64,000 nucleotides of DNA, from positions 870,855 through 934,854 of the forward strand of contig JAOSKV010000001.1 in the NCBI GenBank assembly GCA_027493405.1. The letters are read 5' to 3'. Within the stretch, counting starts at the first letter, position 1; each line of letters starts with the position of its first letter. Source of the stretch: FEB-22 sp003105195 (lineage in GTDB: Bacteria; Pseudomonadota; Alphaproteobacteria; Rhizobiales; Xanthobacteraceae). Shown here in pieces: positions 39,915 through 48,204 of this stretch. Under the pieces are notes generated by a model, which searched no databases, was not told the DNA's origin, and saw only the letters and a list, made by a program, of their open reading frames with translations. The translations under genes and the position numbers were made by a program.

Positions 39915-40921
39915 GGCTGCGTCTCGGCCGCGACCGGCGCCCCCTTGCGGCGCGGCGTTCGCACCCAATCGACGACCGCACGCACCGACATTCCGATCGC
40001 CGAGGTCACGCCGTCGGGCAGGAAGCGCATGAACAGCATCAGGATCAGGCCGTAGAGGAACTGCTGCCACAGCAGATAGTCGCGCAGGAACTCCGGCAGC
40101 GGCGTCAGGATCAAGGCGCCGATGATCGGTCCGGCCAGGGAGAAGCTTCCCCCGATGATGTTCATCAGCAGGAAGTTCACCGACTCCCAGAACGTGAAGT
40201 TGAACGGCGCGATGTAGCGCAGAAAATGCGCGGACAGGCTGCCGCCGAGCCCGGCGAGGAACGAGCCGATCACGAAAGCGATCAGCTTGACCCGCATCGG
40301 GTCGTACCCGGTCGCCTCCGCGAGCTGCTCCGATTCGCGCACCGCATCCATGGCGCGCCCGAACGGCGAGCGGTAGAGCGCGGCCAGGAATGCCAGCGCC
40401 AGGAGAAGGACTGCGAGTGCGAGATAGTAGAACTGCGCCTTGGTCTGGAGCGAGCCGGCCACGAACGGCAGGGTCGGCGCCTTGATCCCGACCAGCCCGG
40501 TATTGCCGCCCGTCAGGGCGACCGCATCCTTGCTGACCAGGAATATGAACTCGTTGAGCGCGAAGGTGAACAGGATGAAGTACACGCCCTTCAGCCGCAG
40601 AATCACCCGGCCGAGCAGAAGCGCGACCGCGGCCGCCAGAATGCCGGAGAGCAGGAAGGCGGCGAGGAACGGCAGCCCGAGCTTGAGCGTAAGTTGCGCC
40701 GACGCATAGGCACCGATCGCCATGAAGCCGGCATGGGCGAGGGACACCTGCCCGGTCTTGAGAATGATGTTGAGACCGAGCGCCAGCACGGCATTGATCA
40801 GCATCATGTCGAAGATGTGCAGCCAGAAATTGCCGCGCACGAAGCTCGGCACCAGCCAGGCGCCGACGACGGCCGCCACAATCACGATCGCCAGCGCGTA
40901 ACGGGACGAACGTGCGCGCAT
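39911..40921 (-). CDS. livM: branched-chain amino acid-type ABC transporter permease (LivM)
   Basis: Inner-membrane permease of 336 residues with about nine to ten transmembrane helices. LivM hallmarks include NAVLALGLNIILKTGQVSLAH, FMAIGAYASAQL, AMDAVRESEQLAEATGYD (the EAA-like coupling loop) and LAGLGGSLSAHFLRYIAP. It pairs with LivH to form the channel. It starts one base after the livH stop region and overlaps livG, so it sits inside a tightly coupled operon. Confidence 0.93.
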   Translation of the reverse strand: MRARSSRYALAIVIVAAVVGAWLVPSFVRGNFWLHIFDMMLINAVLALGLNIILKTGQVSLAHAGFMAIGAYASAQLTLKLGLPFLAAFLLSGILAAAVALLLGRVILRLKGVYFILFTFALNEFIFLVSKDAVALTGGNTGLVGIKAPTLPFVAGSLQTKAQFYYLALAVLLLALAFLAALYRSPFGRAMDAVRESEQLAEATGYDPMRVKLIAFVIGSFLAGLGGSLSAHFLRYIAPFNFTFWESVNFLLMNIIGGSFSLAGPIIGALILTPLPEFLRDYLLWQQFLYGLILMLFMRFLPDGVTSAIGMSVRAVVDWVRTPRRKGAPVAAETQP

Positions 40922-40922
40922 A

Positions 40923-41792
40923 TCAGCCGTCCGCGCGCGCGAGGATGCCGGTCGGCTTCCACAACAACACGCCCATGATGAGCAGGAAGCCGAGCATCTC
41001 GGCGGTCAGGCCCCCGAACAGGGTCGCGAAGGCGCTCTCGGCGACTCCGAGGAGAAGACCGCCCACGACCGCTCCCGGGATGCTGCCGAGACCGCCCAGA
41101 ATCACGACGATGAAGGCCTTCAGGAGCGCGGCCTGTCCCATGTAGACATGGAGGGAGAAGATCGGCGCGATCAGCCCGCCCGCGATCGCGGCAAGCGCGG
41201 CACCGAGCCCGAAGGCGATCGCGTACACGCGGTTCACCGGAATTCCCTGCATCAGCGCCGCCTCGCCGTCCTGGGCGACCGCGCGAAGCGACTTGCCGAG
41301 AGTGGAGTGCTTGATCAGAAGGTAGAAGCCGGCGAGGACCACGATGGTGAGACCGACGACGAGCAGACGTTCATAGGGGAATGCGAGCCAGCTCGAGCGG
41401 TACACTCCGCTCACCGGCGAGGGAATCGAGAACCCGTCCACGCCCTCGACCACCGCCATCACCCCCTGGATCGCGATCTGCAGGCCTAGCGCGCTCATCA
41501 GCATGCTGAGCTCACGGCCGCGCAGCGGGGCGAACACGGTCTTCTCGACCATCATGCCGGCGAGCCCGATCACCAGTGCCGACAGTGCCACCGCCGAGAA
41601 GTAGTCCAGACCGAGCTGGGTGGTGAGATGGTAGACCACGAACGCGCCCAGCATGTAGAACTCGCCGTGCGCGAAGTTGACGAGCCGCAGGATGCCGAAG
41701 ATCAGCGTAAAACCCAGCGCCATCAGGACGTAGAAGGCGCCCGAGGTCAGGCCGTTCACGAGAATCTGAGCGATCGTCGACGTCGTTATCAC
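40923..41792 (-). CDS. livH: branched-chain amino acid-type ABC transporter permease (LivH)
   Basis: Inner-membrane permease, 289 residues, about eight transmembrane helices. The conserved start QILVNGLTSGAFYVLMALGFTLIFG, NFAHGEFYMLGAF, the coupling loop GKSLRAVAQDGEAALMQGI and the glycine-rich VILGGLGSIPGAVVGGLLLG are diagnostic of LivH. It follows the binding-protein gene after a 99-base gap that contains a strong hairpin. Confidence 0.94.
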   Translation of the reverse strand: MITTSTIAQILVNGLTSGAFYVLMALGFTLIFGILRLVNFAHGEFYMLGAFVVYHLTTQLGLDYFSAVALSALVIGLAGMMVEKTVFAPLRGRELSMLMSALGLQIAIQGVMAVVEGVDGFSIPSPVSGVYRSSWLAFPYERLLVVGLTIVVLAGFYLLIKHSTLGKSLRAVAQDGEAALMQGIPVNRVYAIAFGLGAALAAIAGGLIAPIFSLHVYMGQAALLKAFIVVILGGLGSIPGAVVGGLLLGVAESAFATLFGGLTAEMLGFLLIMGVLLWKPTGILARADG

Positions 41793-41829
41793 GGCCCGGT
41801 CACTCGTGCTCGGTGGGCGGCTCGATGCA

Positions 41830-41854
41830 CGCCCGGCTCTGCGGGAGCCGGGCG
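41830..41854 (-). promoter_or_regulatory. intercistronic stem-loop between the binding protein and livH
   Basis: CGCCCGGCTC (41830-41839) pairs perfectly with GAGCCGGGCG (41845-41854) around a 5-base loop. There is no long T-run, so it is more likely an mRNA-stabilising or attenuating hairpin. Such structures after periplasmic binding-protein genes commonly keep binding-protein mRNA in excess over the membrane components. Confidence 0.55.
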
Positions 41855-41891
41855 AGTTTCGAGGGTCTGCTGAAGTCGAGTACCGGCGCGA

Positions 41892-43094
41892 TCAGGGCTC
41901 GATCTTCGTGCGCATCACTTCGGCGCCCTTGCGCACCTGGCCGACGAAGAATGGCGCGATCCACTGGTGGTTGATGCCATAGGCCTTGGCACCACCCCAC
42001 ACATAGCGCCCCTGCAGGCCCATGTACTCCTTCTGGGATTCGAGCGCCTTCCGGAGCACGTCGGTGTCGACGGACTTGGTCTGCTTCATGGTGGCGAACA
42101 GCATGTGCGCGCCCTCGTAGAAGAAGATGCCGAGGCCGTTCATCGGGATCTTGTACTTCGCCTCGAACCTGTCGGTCAGCGCCTTGGTCTTGGGCTCCTC
42201 CGGGTTCCAGGGGCTGTAGTAGTAGAGATCCTCCGCCGCCGGCCCGGCGATCTTGATAGAGTCGGCCACGCCTGGTCCGCCGACCTTCACGAACTTGCCC
42301 TTGAAGCCGATCTGGCGCGCCTGCTTCATGATGACGCCGGAATCCACGGGGGTGGATCCGTCCAGGTCGAGGATGGCGGGATTCTGCGCCATGATGCGCG
42401 TCAGCACCGGCACGAAGTCCTGGGTGCCGCGCTCGTAGAACTCCTTGGAGATCACCTTGAGGCCGTACTTCTGGTAGGCCGGCTCGCTGTGCGACTGGAC
42501 CTCCTTCCCGGATTCGTCGTTCGGGGAGATGATCGCGACCGTCTTGGCGTCGGGCAGGTCCTTGGCGATGAAGGCGACCATCGGATCTGAGTTCTCGGCG
42601 GTCGTCGGGGTCAGACGGAAGGTGTAGGGCTTGTCCTTGCTCAGGGCCTTCATGGTGTAGGAGTTGGACAGCACCAGGACCTTGTTGCTCTCGGTGGTGT
42701 CGGCAATCGCCAGCATCGAGACCGAGCCGAGTGGACCGAAGATGACCTTCACCTCGTCCTGCGACACCAGCCGTTGCGCGGCCTGCGCGGCCGGCGGTCC
42801 GGCATACTTGTCGTCATAGGCGATGACCTTGATCGTGTAGGTCGTGTCGCCGACGACCACCCCTCCCGCCTTGTTGACGTCCTCCGCGGCCAGCTCGAGG
42901 CCGCCGAGCATGCCCATGCCCCAGCTCATGCCGGGTCCGGACAGCGCGGCGATGAAGCCGACCTTGAGCTCGGCCTTCTTACCCTGCGCGTATGTCGCGT
43001 TCGGCGCCCCGGCGACAACGACGAGTGCGGCGAGCGCCACGCCGGCCTTCCAAGCGGATCCAAATTTCGCACGCAGTCCCCCCAGACAGGACAT
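41892..43094 (-). CDS. ABC transporter substrate-binding protein (LivK/type I periplasmic fold)
   Basis: Periplasmic receptor of the HAAT importer, 400 residues. The N-terminus is a Sec signal peptide (basic start, hydrophobic GVALAALVVVAG, probable cleavage after TYA). The mature protein reads ELKVGFIAALSGPGMSWGMG, GGLELAAEDVNKAGGV, and VKVIFGPLGSVSMLAIADTT, characteristic of Leu/Ile/Val-binding folds. The start at 43094 has GGGAGG just upstream. Ligands of this group range from amino acids to aromatic and aliphatic carboxylates; the gene context suggests an organic acid. A 243-base gap without genes (43095-43337) separates it from the PrpD-like gene. Confidence 0.92.
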   Translation of the reverse strand: MSCLGGLRAKFGSAWKAGVALAALVVVAGAPNATYAQGKKAELKVGFIAALSGPGMSWGMGMLGGLELAAEDVNKAGGVVVGDTTYTIKVIAYDDKYAGPPAAQAAQRLVSQDEVKVIFGPLGSVSMLAIADTTESNKVLVLSNSYTMKALSKDKPYTFRLTPTTAENSDPMVAFIAKDLPDAKTVAIISPNDESGKEVQSHSEPAYQKYGLKVISKEFYERGTQDFVPVLTRIMAQNPAILDLDGSTPVDSGVIMKQARQIGFKGKFVKVGGPGVADSIKIAGPAAEDLYYYSPWNPEEPKTKALTDRFEAKYKIPMNGLGIFFYEGAHMLFATMKQTKSVDTDVLRKALESQKEYMGLQGRYVWGGAKAYGINHQWIAPFFVGQVRKGAEVMRTKIEP

Positions 43095-43337
43095 CACCAA
43101 CCTCCCTTGTTCGCGAGCATGACGATCAGCGAACTGTTGTTTGCGATCTACGCATTGCACCTCGAACCACTATGGCCAGCAGGCGTTTCGGTCGCAAGCC
43201 GAACATCCGATCGCACGCCAATCATCAAGATTGTGATGGCGGTGTCGTGGTTGCGCGGCTTCGTGCACGCACCGTCGATGCGGTGAGGCGTGCATCATCG
43301 TGCCCGCACCGCCGCAGCGATCATGCGGACCCTGCGA

Positions 43338-44639
43338 TCAGACCGGCAGCTTGGCGCGCCGCGATTCCGGCAGGTCCCGAACCGCATCGCGGCATGCCGC
43401 GTATTCACGTTCCGTGCGGCCCGCTTCCGTCCACAGCGCAGCCGCCCAATCGTCGACCGACGTCCAGTCGATCGCCACCTCGTCACGCGAGTTCTCGACT
43501 TCGCCGACGATCCGCGCGCCGCCCGCGGTCTCGATCGTCACGCGGGCGGAGAGTAGCGGCAGCGAGGACTCCTCCACCTGCGCCAGCGCGGTGAGGCGGT
43601 CGCGAACCGCATGGGCTCCGGAATGGAAGTCCTCGAAGCGGAAGCCCGAATGGGCGACCACCGATGCAGCGCAGAACGCCGCGCTCATCAGCTTGTCGCT
43701 GAAGCTGTGGAACGGCCCTCTGTTGAGTGTTCCGGGATACCTCATCTCGAAGGGGTTCATCTCGATGCGCAGCCGACTGACCGAGGTCGCGCTGTCGATC
43801 TGGCGTGCCGCGCGCTCGGCTGCGAGCACCACGGCCTGGCAGATGCCGCTCACCGGATAGCGCTTGATGACGTTCTCCTCGATGGCTGCGGACGGGTCGA
43901 GGTCCCCCGCGATCTCCGCGAAGCTCACCTCCTGGCCGACCACCGCGCGATAGAATCCCGCAGGTCCATCCAGGGCATGGGCGCAGCCCCGCGGACTCCC
44001 GCGGCAGCGAGGTCGTTGACCAGAAGCGCATTCTGGGCGCCGAGCGCGGTGTGGACCTGCCACTCGTCGCTTCCATCCACCCAGGTCTGCGTCGTTCCGG
44101 CATTGACGGCGGTGGTCAGCGCAATCGCGCTCGCGAGTTGCTGCGCGGGAGACGAGCGCGCCACTCCGACCGCGACCGCCGCACCGAACGGCGCATAGAG
44201 GCAGGTCGAGCGCAACCCCCGCGGGGTCGTCACCGGGGAGAACCGGCGCGAGAGCCCCACCGCGACGGAATAGCCCGCAGCGAGCGCAGCGAGGAAGTCG
44301 CCGCCGGACATCTCGGCCTCGTCCGCGACCGCCATCAACGCGGGGATGACCACCGTGCCGATGTGCAGATTGCCGACCGGATGAAAATCGTCCTGAGTGC
44401 GCGCGTGCATCGCGGCCCCGTTCCAGAACGCGGCCGCGCGCGCATTCGCGGCGCGGCGCCCGGAGAGCAGGCGATACGCCCCCTCCGACATGGCCGGCTC
44501 CGGCACGACCGCGTGCTTGGCGCCCCGCCACGCCGACGCTGAGGTTGGCAAGCAGGCAGAGCAGCAGCCGCTCCCGTGCGGCGGCCGAGAGCTTCTCGAA
44601 CCTGATCGTGCCGGCGTGATGCGCAAGCTCCGCGATCAC
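43338..44639 (-). pseudogene. MmgE/PrpD family protein with two compensating frameshifts
   Basis: MmgE/PrpD proteins include 2-methylcitrate dehydratase and cis-aconitate decarboxylase. The GTG start at 44639 overlaps the stop of the acyl-CoA synthetase gene (GTGA) and gives IAELAHHAGTIRFEKLSAAAR. One extra base in the C run 44523-44526 shifts frame before AKHAVVPEPAMSEGAYR. A missing base near 43980-43995 shifts it back before DGPAGFYRAVVGQEVSF. The family motifs ARAAAFWNGAAMHARTQDD, HIGTVVIPALMAVA and KRYPVSGICQAVV are intact. The total span, 1302 bases, is exactly 434 codons because the two indels cancel. Intact segments on both sides of each break favour sequencing error over decay. Confidence 0.82.
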
Positions 44640-46195
44640 GGCGCGACCCTCTCCTCGGCCAGCGCGATGGCTGGGCTGAGCGCCGTCTTCTGGATCTTGC
44701 CGTTGGAGTTCTTGGGAAGCTCGCGGACGCGATAGATCCGCTTCGGCCGCTTGAACCCGAGATGCGGCTTGAGGAATTCGCCGAGCTCGACCGTGCTGGT
44801 GCGGTCGCGAAGCACGACATAGGCCACCACGGCCTGTCCCCATTCCGGATCGGGCTCGCCGACGACCGCCGCCTCCTGCACGGAACCGTGAAGATAGATC
44901 GCCTCCTCGATCTCCCGGGGCGCGATATTGTAGCCACCCGAGATGATCATCTCGTCCTTGCGGCCCAGCAGGTAGACATAGCCATGGGCGTCCATGCGGC
45001 CCATGTCCTTGGTATGGAGCCAGCCGCCGCGAAGCGTCTCCTCCGTCAAATCTGCGCGCTTCCAATAGCCGGACATCAATTGCGGCGCGCGCAGCACCAC
45101 TTCGCCCACGCCATCGATGGGTACATCCTGACCGGCGTCGTCGACGATCTTCATCTCCACGGTCGTCCAGGGGCGCCCCGCGGACGACAACCTCTCGGGA
45201 TTCGGACAGGTGGGCTCGTGGTCCTCGAGCGGCAGGACGGTCATGGTCACGGGCGCCTCGCTCTGCCCATAGATCTGCACAAAGCGGGGACCGAACTTCG
45301 CGATGGCGTCGCGCAGGGCCTCGGTGGGCATGGGGCTGGCGCCGTAGATGATCTGCCGCAGCTTCGGCAGCGCGATCGGATAGGCGCCCTCTACCCGCAG
45401 CATGCGCTGCAGCATCGTTGGGATCAGCTTGATGGTCTCGATCTCATGGACTCGTGCGAGCCTCAGCACCTCCGCCGGATCGAACTGACGCATGATGACC
45501 GAGGCGCCGCCGCGCATGAACCAGGGCAGGACGAAGAACCCGGCCCCGTGGCTCATGGGCTGCATGAGAAGCACCTTCTCACCGCTCGCCTGAGGCCCGG
45601 TGTCGAGCAGAAGGTTGTAGGAGACGTGCAGGATTGCCCGGTGACTGAGCATTACGCCTTTCGGACGGCCCGTCGTGCCCGAAGTGTAGAACAGGCAGTA
45701 GAGATCCTCTGGATCGAGGTCGGCAACCGGGCGAACCGGCGAGGCGCCGGCGAGCAGCGCGTCGTAGTCGGCGGACTCGAACGGCGCCTGCGGGTCGGAA
45801 GCGAACTCCGCGACTCGGATCCAGTGCGCCACCTCCGTCCCGGCGCGTGCCGCCTCCGCGGCCACCGAGGCGTAGCCGGCGCCATAGATCACGATCCGGG
45901 CACCGGAGTCGGCCAGGATGTAGCTCGCATCCTTGGCCGTCGAGCGCGGATTGAGTGAGACCCGCACGAGGCCCGCCTTGGCCAGCGCGAAATCGGCCTC
46001 GACGCAGCGGATCGAGTTCTCGAGCAGCGTGGCCACGCGGTCGCCTTTGCGCAATCCGAGCGCCAGCAGGGCATTGGCCAGCCGGTTCGTGCGCGCGTCG
46101 ATCTCGGCGAAAGTGCGCCGCTCCTCGCCGCAGATCGCGGCGATGTCGTCCCCGTAGCGCCGCACGGCGCGCGCGATCTGGGTGCCGACGATCAT
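44636..46195 (-). CDS. acyl-CoA synthetase (AMP-forming, ANL superfamily)
   Basis: Activates a carboxylic acid to its CoA thioester with ATP, giving AMP and pyrophosphate. From the ATG at 46195 (MIVGTQIARAVRRYG) it has 519 residues. The P-loop-like YTSGTTGRPKGVMLSHRA, the A5 motif VQIYGQSEAP, the hinge region GWLHTKDMGRMDAHGYVYLL with GRKDEMIISGGYNIAPREIE, and the catalytic lysine in KNSNGKIQKTAL near the C-terminus are all present. It is the likely entry enzyme of the pathway, between the DUF35/thiolase pair and the PrpD-like gene. The chain length and branching of the substrate cannot be read from the sequence. A GTG at 46219 is an alternative start. Confidence 0.93.
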   Translation of the reverse strand: MIVGTQIARAVRRYGDDIAAICGEERRTFAEIDARTNRLANALLALGLRKGDRVATLLENSIRCVEADFALAKAGLVRVSLNPRSTAKDASYILADSGARIVIYGAGYASVAAEAARAGTEVAHWIRVAEFASDPQAPFESADYDALLAGASPVRPVADLDPEDLYCLFYTSGTTGRPKGVMLSHRAILHVSYNLLLDTGPQASGEKVLLMQPMSHGAGFFVLPWFMRGGASVIMRQFDPAEVLRLARVHEIETIKLIPTMLQRMLRVEGAYPIALPKLRQIIYGASPMPTEALRDAIAKFGPRFVQIYGQSEAPVTMTVLPLEDHEPTCPNPERLSSAGRPWTTVEMKIVDDAGQDVPIDGVGEVVLRAPQLMSGYWKRADLTEETLRGGWLHTKDMGRMDAHGYVYLLGRKDEMIISGGYNIAPREIEEAIYLHGSVQEAAVVGEPDPEWGQAVVAYVVLRDRTSTVELGEFLKPHLGFKRPKRIYRVRELPKNSNGKIQKTALSPAIALAEERVAP

Positions 46196-46211
46196 CTCCC
46201 CCCTGCCTCCC

Positions 46212-46613
46212 TCACCCACGCGCGTAGGCGAATCCGGTCGCGCCCCCGTCGCGCGGCACCGTCACGAAGCGCAGCCGATTTCCGGGTGCGAGACCCTCCA
46301 GGCTCCCCTCGAGAGGCGCGAACAACGTAAGCCCCTCCTCGGTGCGGATCAGTCCAATCGCGTAGGGAGCTGCAAATCCTCCCGCCGGATGGTGCGCGAC
46401 CGAATGCTCCACCAGCGTCGCGCGCCGGCCGGCGGCGACGCTCTCGACATCGCGGGAAAAGCAGTGCGAACAGACTGGGACACGTCCGAGCGTGAACTTT
46501 CCGCAGATTCGGCAATGACTCGCGCTAAGCCCCGGCGCACCGTCGACTTCTCCGGCCGCGAAGAAGACATGCGGGTTCGTCTTGACGGGCGCCTCGGTCA
46601 TGGACGCAGTCAT
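46212..46613 (-). CDS. DUF35 / OB-fold nucleic-acid-binding-like zinc ribbon protein, thiolase partner
   Basis: A 133-residue protein with an N-terminal zinc ribbon (Cys34, Cys37, Cys48, Cys51) followed by an OB-fold. Such proteins are obligate partners of SCP2-type thiolases and of the aldol lyases that cleave steroid side chains, where they help bind acyl-CoA. Its start overlaps the thiolase stop by four bases (ATGA), which supports a stoichiometric complex. The ending reads GATGFAYARG. Confidence 0.9.
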   Translation of the reverse strand: MTASMTEAPVKTNPHVFFAAGEVDGAPGLSASHCRICGKFTLGRVPVCSHCFSRDVESVAAGRRATLVEHSVAHHPAGGFAAPYAIGLIRTEEGLTLFAPLEGSLEGLAPGNRLRFVTVPRDGGATGFAYARG

Positions 46614-47758
46614 GCGGCCTCCAGAATGTGCACGGCGTTGAAGGCGGGGTCGTCGCCGATCCAGCCGCCCGCGTTGAGCGCGAGGCCGCGCCGGGTCGGC
46701 GCGATCTGTCGCGCGCCGGCTTCGCCCGAGAGCTGCAGCACCAGCTCGCAGACCTGGGCGATCCCCGTCGCCCCGACCGGATGGCCGCGCGAATTGATGC
46801 CGCCGGAGGGATTGAACGGGATCGGTCCCGTCCGGAGCGTACGTTCCTCGGCGACGAATCGGCCGACCTCGCCGGGGGCACAGAACCCGAGCTCACGATA
46901 GTAGACGAGCTCGAGCGGCGAGACCGCGTCGTGCACCTCGACGACGCCGATGTCGGATGGGCCCACGCCGGCGTCGTCGTAGGCCTTCTTGACGGCCCGG
47001 CGGGCCGTCGAGACCTCTCCCTGGCGTGCGCGGACGGGAGCGCAAGCCGCCCCGCTGCCGATGATGCGCACGCGGCGGCGCGACGGCTCGGCCGAGACCA
47101 CACAGGCCGCGGCGCCGTCCGAGATCGCGCTGCACATGTAGAGCCGCAAGGGCTCGGCGATCATCCGCGAGTTGCGCACGTCCTGGGCCGTCATCGGCTT
47201 GCGGAACTGCGCAATCGGGTTGAGCGCGCCGTTGTCGTGATTCTTGACCGTTACCCACTCGAGCGCGTCGTCGCCGAGCTTCTCCTCCGCCATCAGCTGC
47301 TTCACGCGGATCGCATCGACCGCCGCGAACTGCATGCCGATGCCGCCGGTCACCTCGATGTCCGACGACGTGGCGAGTGCCGCGATCGCGCGCCCGGTAT
47401 CGCCTGTGAACATCTTCTCGGCGCCGACCACCAGGACACGACGATAGGTCCCGCTCCGCACCGCGATGGTCGCGAGGTGAAGGGCCGCGCCGCCCCCCGC
47501 GCAGGCGTTCTCGACATTGATGATGGGGACCCCGCCGATGCCGACGCTGCGCAGCCAGGTCTCTCCGCGCACCGATTCCTGTCCCGTGAGGAGCCCGGCA
47601 TAGGCGTTCGCGCAGAACGCCGCATCGATTCCGTCCGGGTCGAGGGCCGAATCGTCCAGCGCCGCCAGCACGGCCTGCGCGGCGATCTCCTTCAGTGTCT
47701 TCTCCGGAAACCGGCCGAACGGATGGAAGCCGACTCCCGCCACGTATGCGTCGCTCAT
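46610..47758 (-). CDS. thiolase family protein (SCP2/lipid-transfer type)
   Basis: Thiolase-fold enzyme, 382 residues, expected to cleave or form a C-C bond at an acyl-CoA. The nucleophile region NVENACAGGGAAL carries Cys86, EVHDAVSPLE lies in the middle, and the catalytic-histidine motif GGINSRGHPVGATG is near the C-terminus. The C-terminal cysteine loop of degradative thiolases is replaced by GLALNAGGWIG, which places it with the SCP2/Ltp group. Together with the overlapping DUF35 partner it may act as a thiolase or as a retro-aldol lyase. It lies just after the mutase small subunit. Confidence 0.9.
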   Translation of the reverse strand: MSDAYVAGVGFHPFGRFPEKTLKEIAAQAVLAALDDSALDPDGIDAAFCANAYAGLLTGQESVRGETWLRSVGIGGVPIINVENACAGGGAALHLATIAVRSGTYRRVLVVGAEKMFTGDTGRAIAALATSSDIEVTGGIGMQFAAVDAIRVKQLMAEEKLGDDALEWVTVKNHDNGALNPIAQFRKPMTAQDVRNSRMIAEPLRLYMCSAISDGAAACVVSAEPSRRRVRIIGSGAACAPVRARQGEVSTARRAVKKAYDDAGVGPSDIGVVEVHDAVSPLELVYYRELGFCAPGEVGRFVAEERTLRTGPIPFNPSGGINSRGHPVGATGIAQVCELVLQLSGEAGARQIAPTRRGLALNAGGWIGDDPAFNAVHILEAA

Positions 47759-47767
47759 TTTCTTCCC

Positions 47768-48196
47768 TCACACCGCGCGCAGCTGGGGGACATTGGCATG
47801 CACGAACTCGACGATGTCCGTCAGGGACGCACCGGGTCCGTAGATTCCTTCCACGCCCATGTCCTGGAGTTCCTGCCTGGCTTCGGTCGTGACGATGCCG
47901 CCTACGACCACCAGCACGTCGTCGAGTTCGCGCGCGCGCAACGCCGCGATCACTTTCCGGGTCAGCGGGACGACGGCACCGGACAGGATCGAGAGGCCGA
48001 GCACGTCGGCGTCCTCCTGCAGGACCATCTCGGCGATCTCGTCGGGCGTGCGCCGAAGGCCCGCATAGATCACCTCCATCCCGGCATCGCGCAGGGCCTG
48101 CGCGATCACCTTCACTCCGCGGTCGTGACCGTCGAGCCCGACCTTCGTGATCACCACGCGAAGCGGCCTGTTGAACTTTCGGGCTGGTTCCAGCAT
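47768..48196 (-). CDS. cobalamin-binding small subunit of an acyl-CoA mutase
   Basis: A 142-residue stand-alone B12-binding domain. VVITKVGLDGHDRGVKVIAQ contains the DxHxxG motif (Asp22, His24, Gly27), where His24 would be the lower axial cobalt ligand. LGLSILSGAVVPLTRKVIAAL and VVVGGIVTTEARQELQDMGV complete the Rossmann-like cobalamin fold. The start at 48196 (MLEPARKFNRPLR) lies 8 bases after the large-subunit stop. Two-subunit mutases with a separate B12 domain include isobutyryl-, 2-hydroxyisobutyryl- and pivalyl-CoA mutases, in contrast to the fused methylmalonyl-CoA mutase. Confidence 0.95.
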   Translation of the reverse strand: MLEPARKFNRPLRVVITKVGLDGHDRGVKVIAQALRDAGMEVIYAGLRRTPDEIAEMVLQEDADVLGLSILSGAVVPLTRKVIAALRARELDDVLVVVGGIVTTEARQELQDMGVEGIYGPGASLTDIVEFVHANVPQLRAV

Positions 48197-48204
48197 GGGA
48201 TCGA

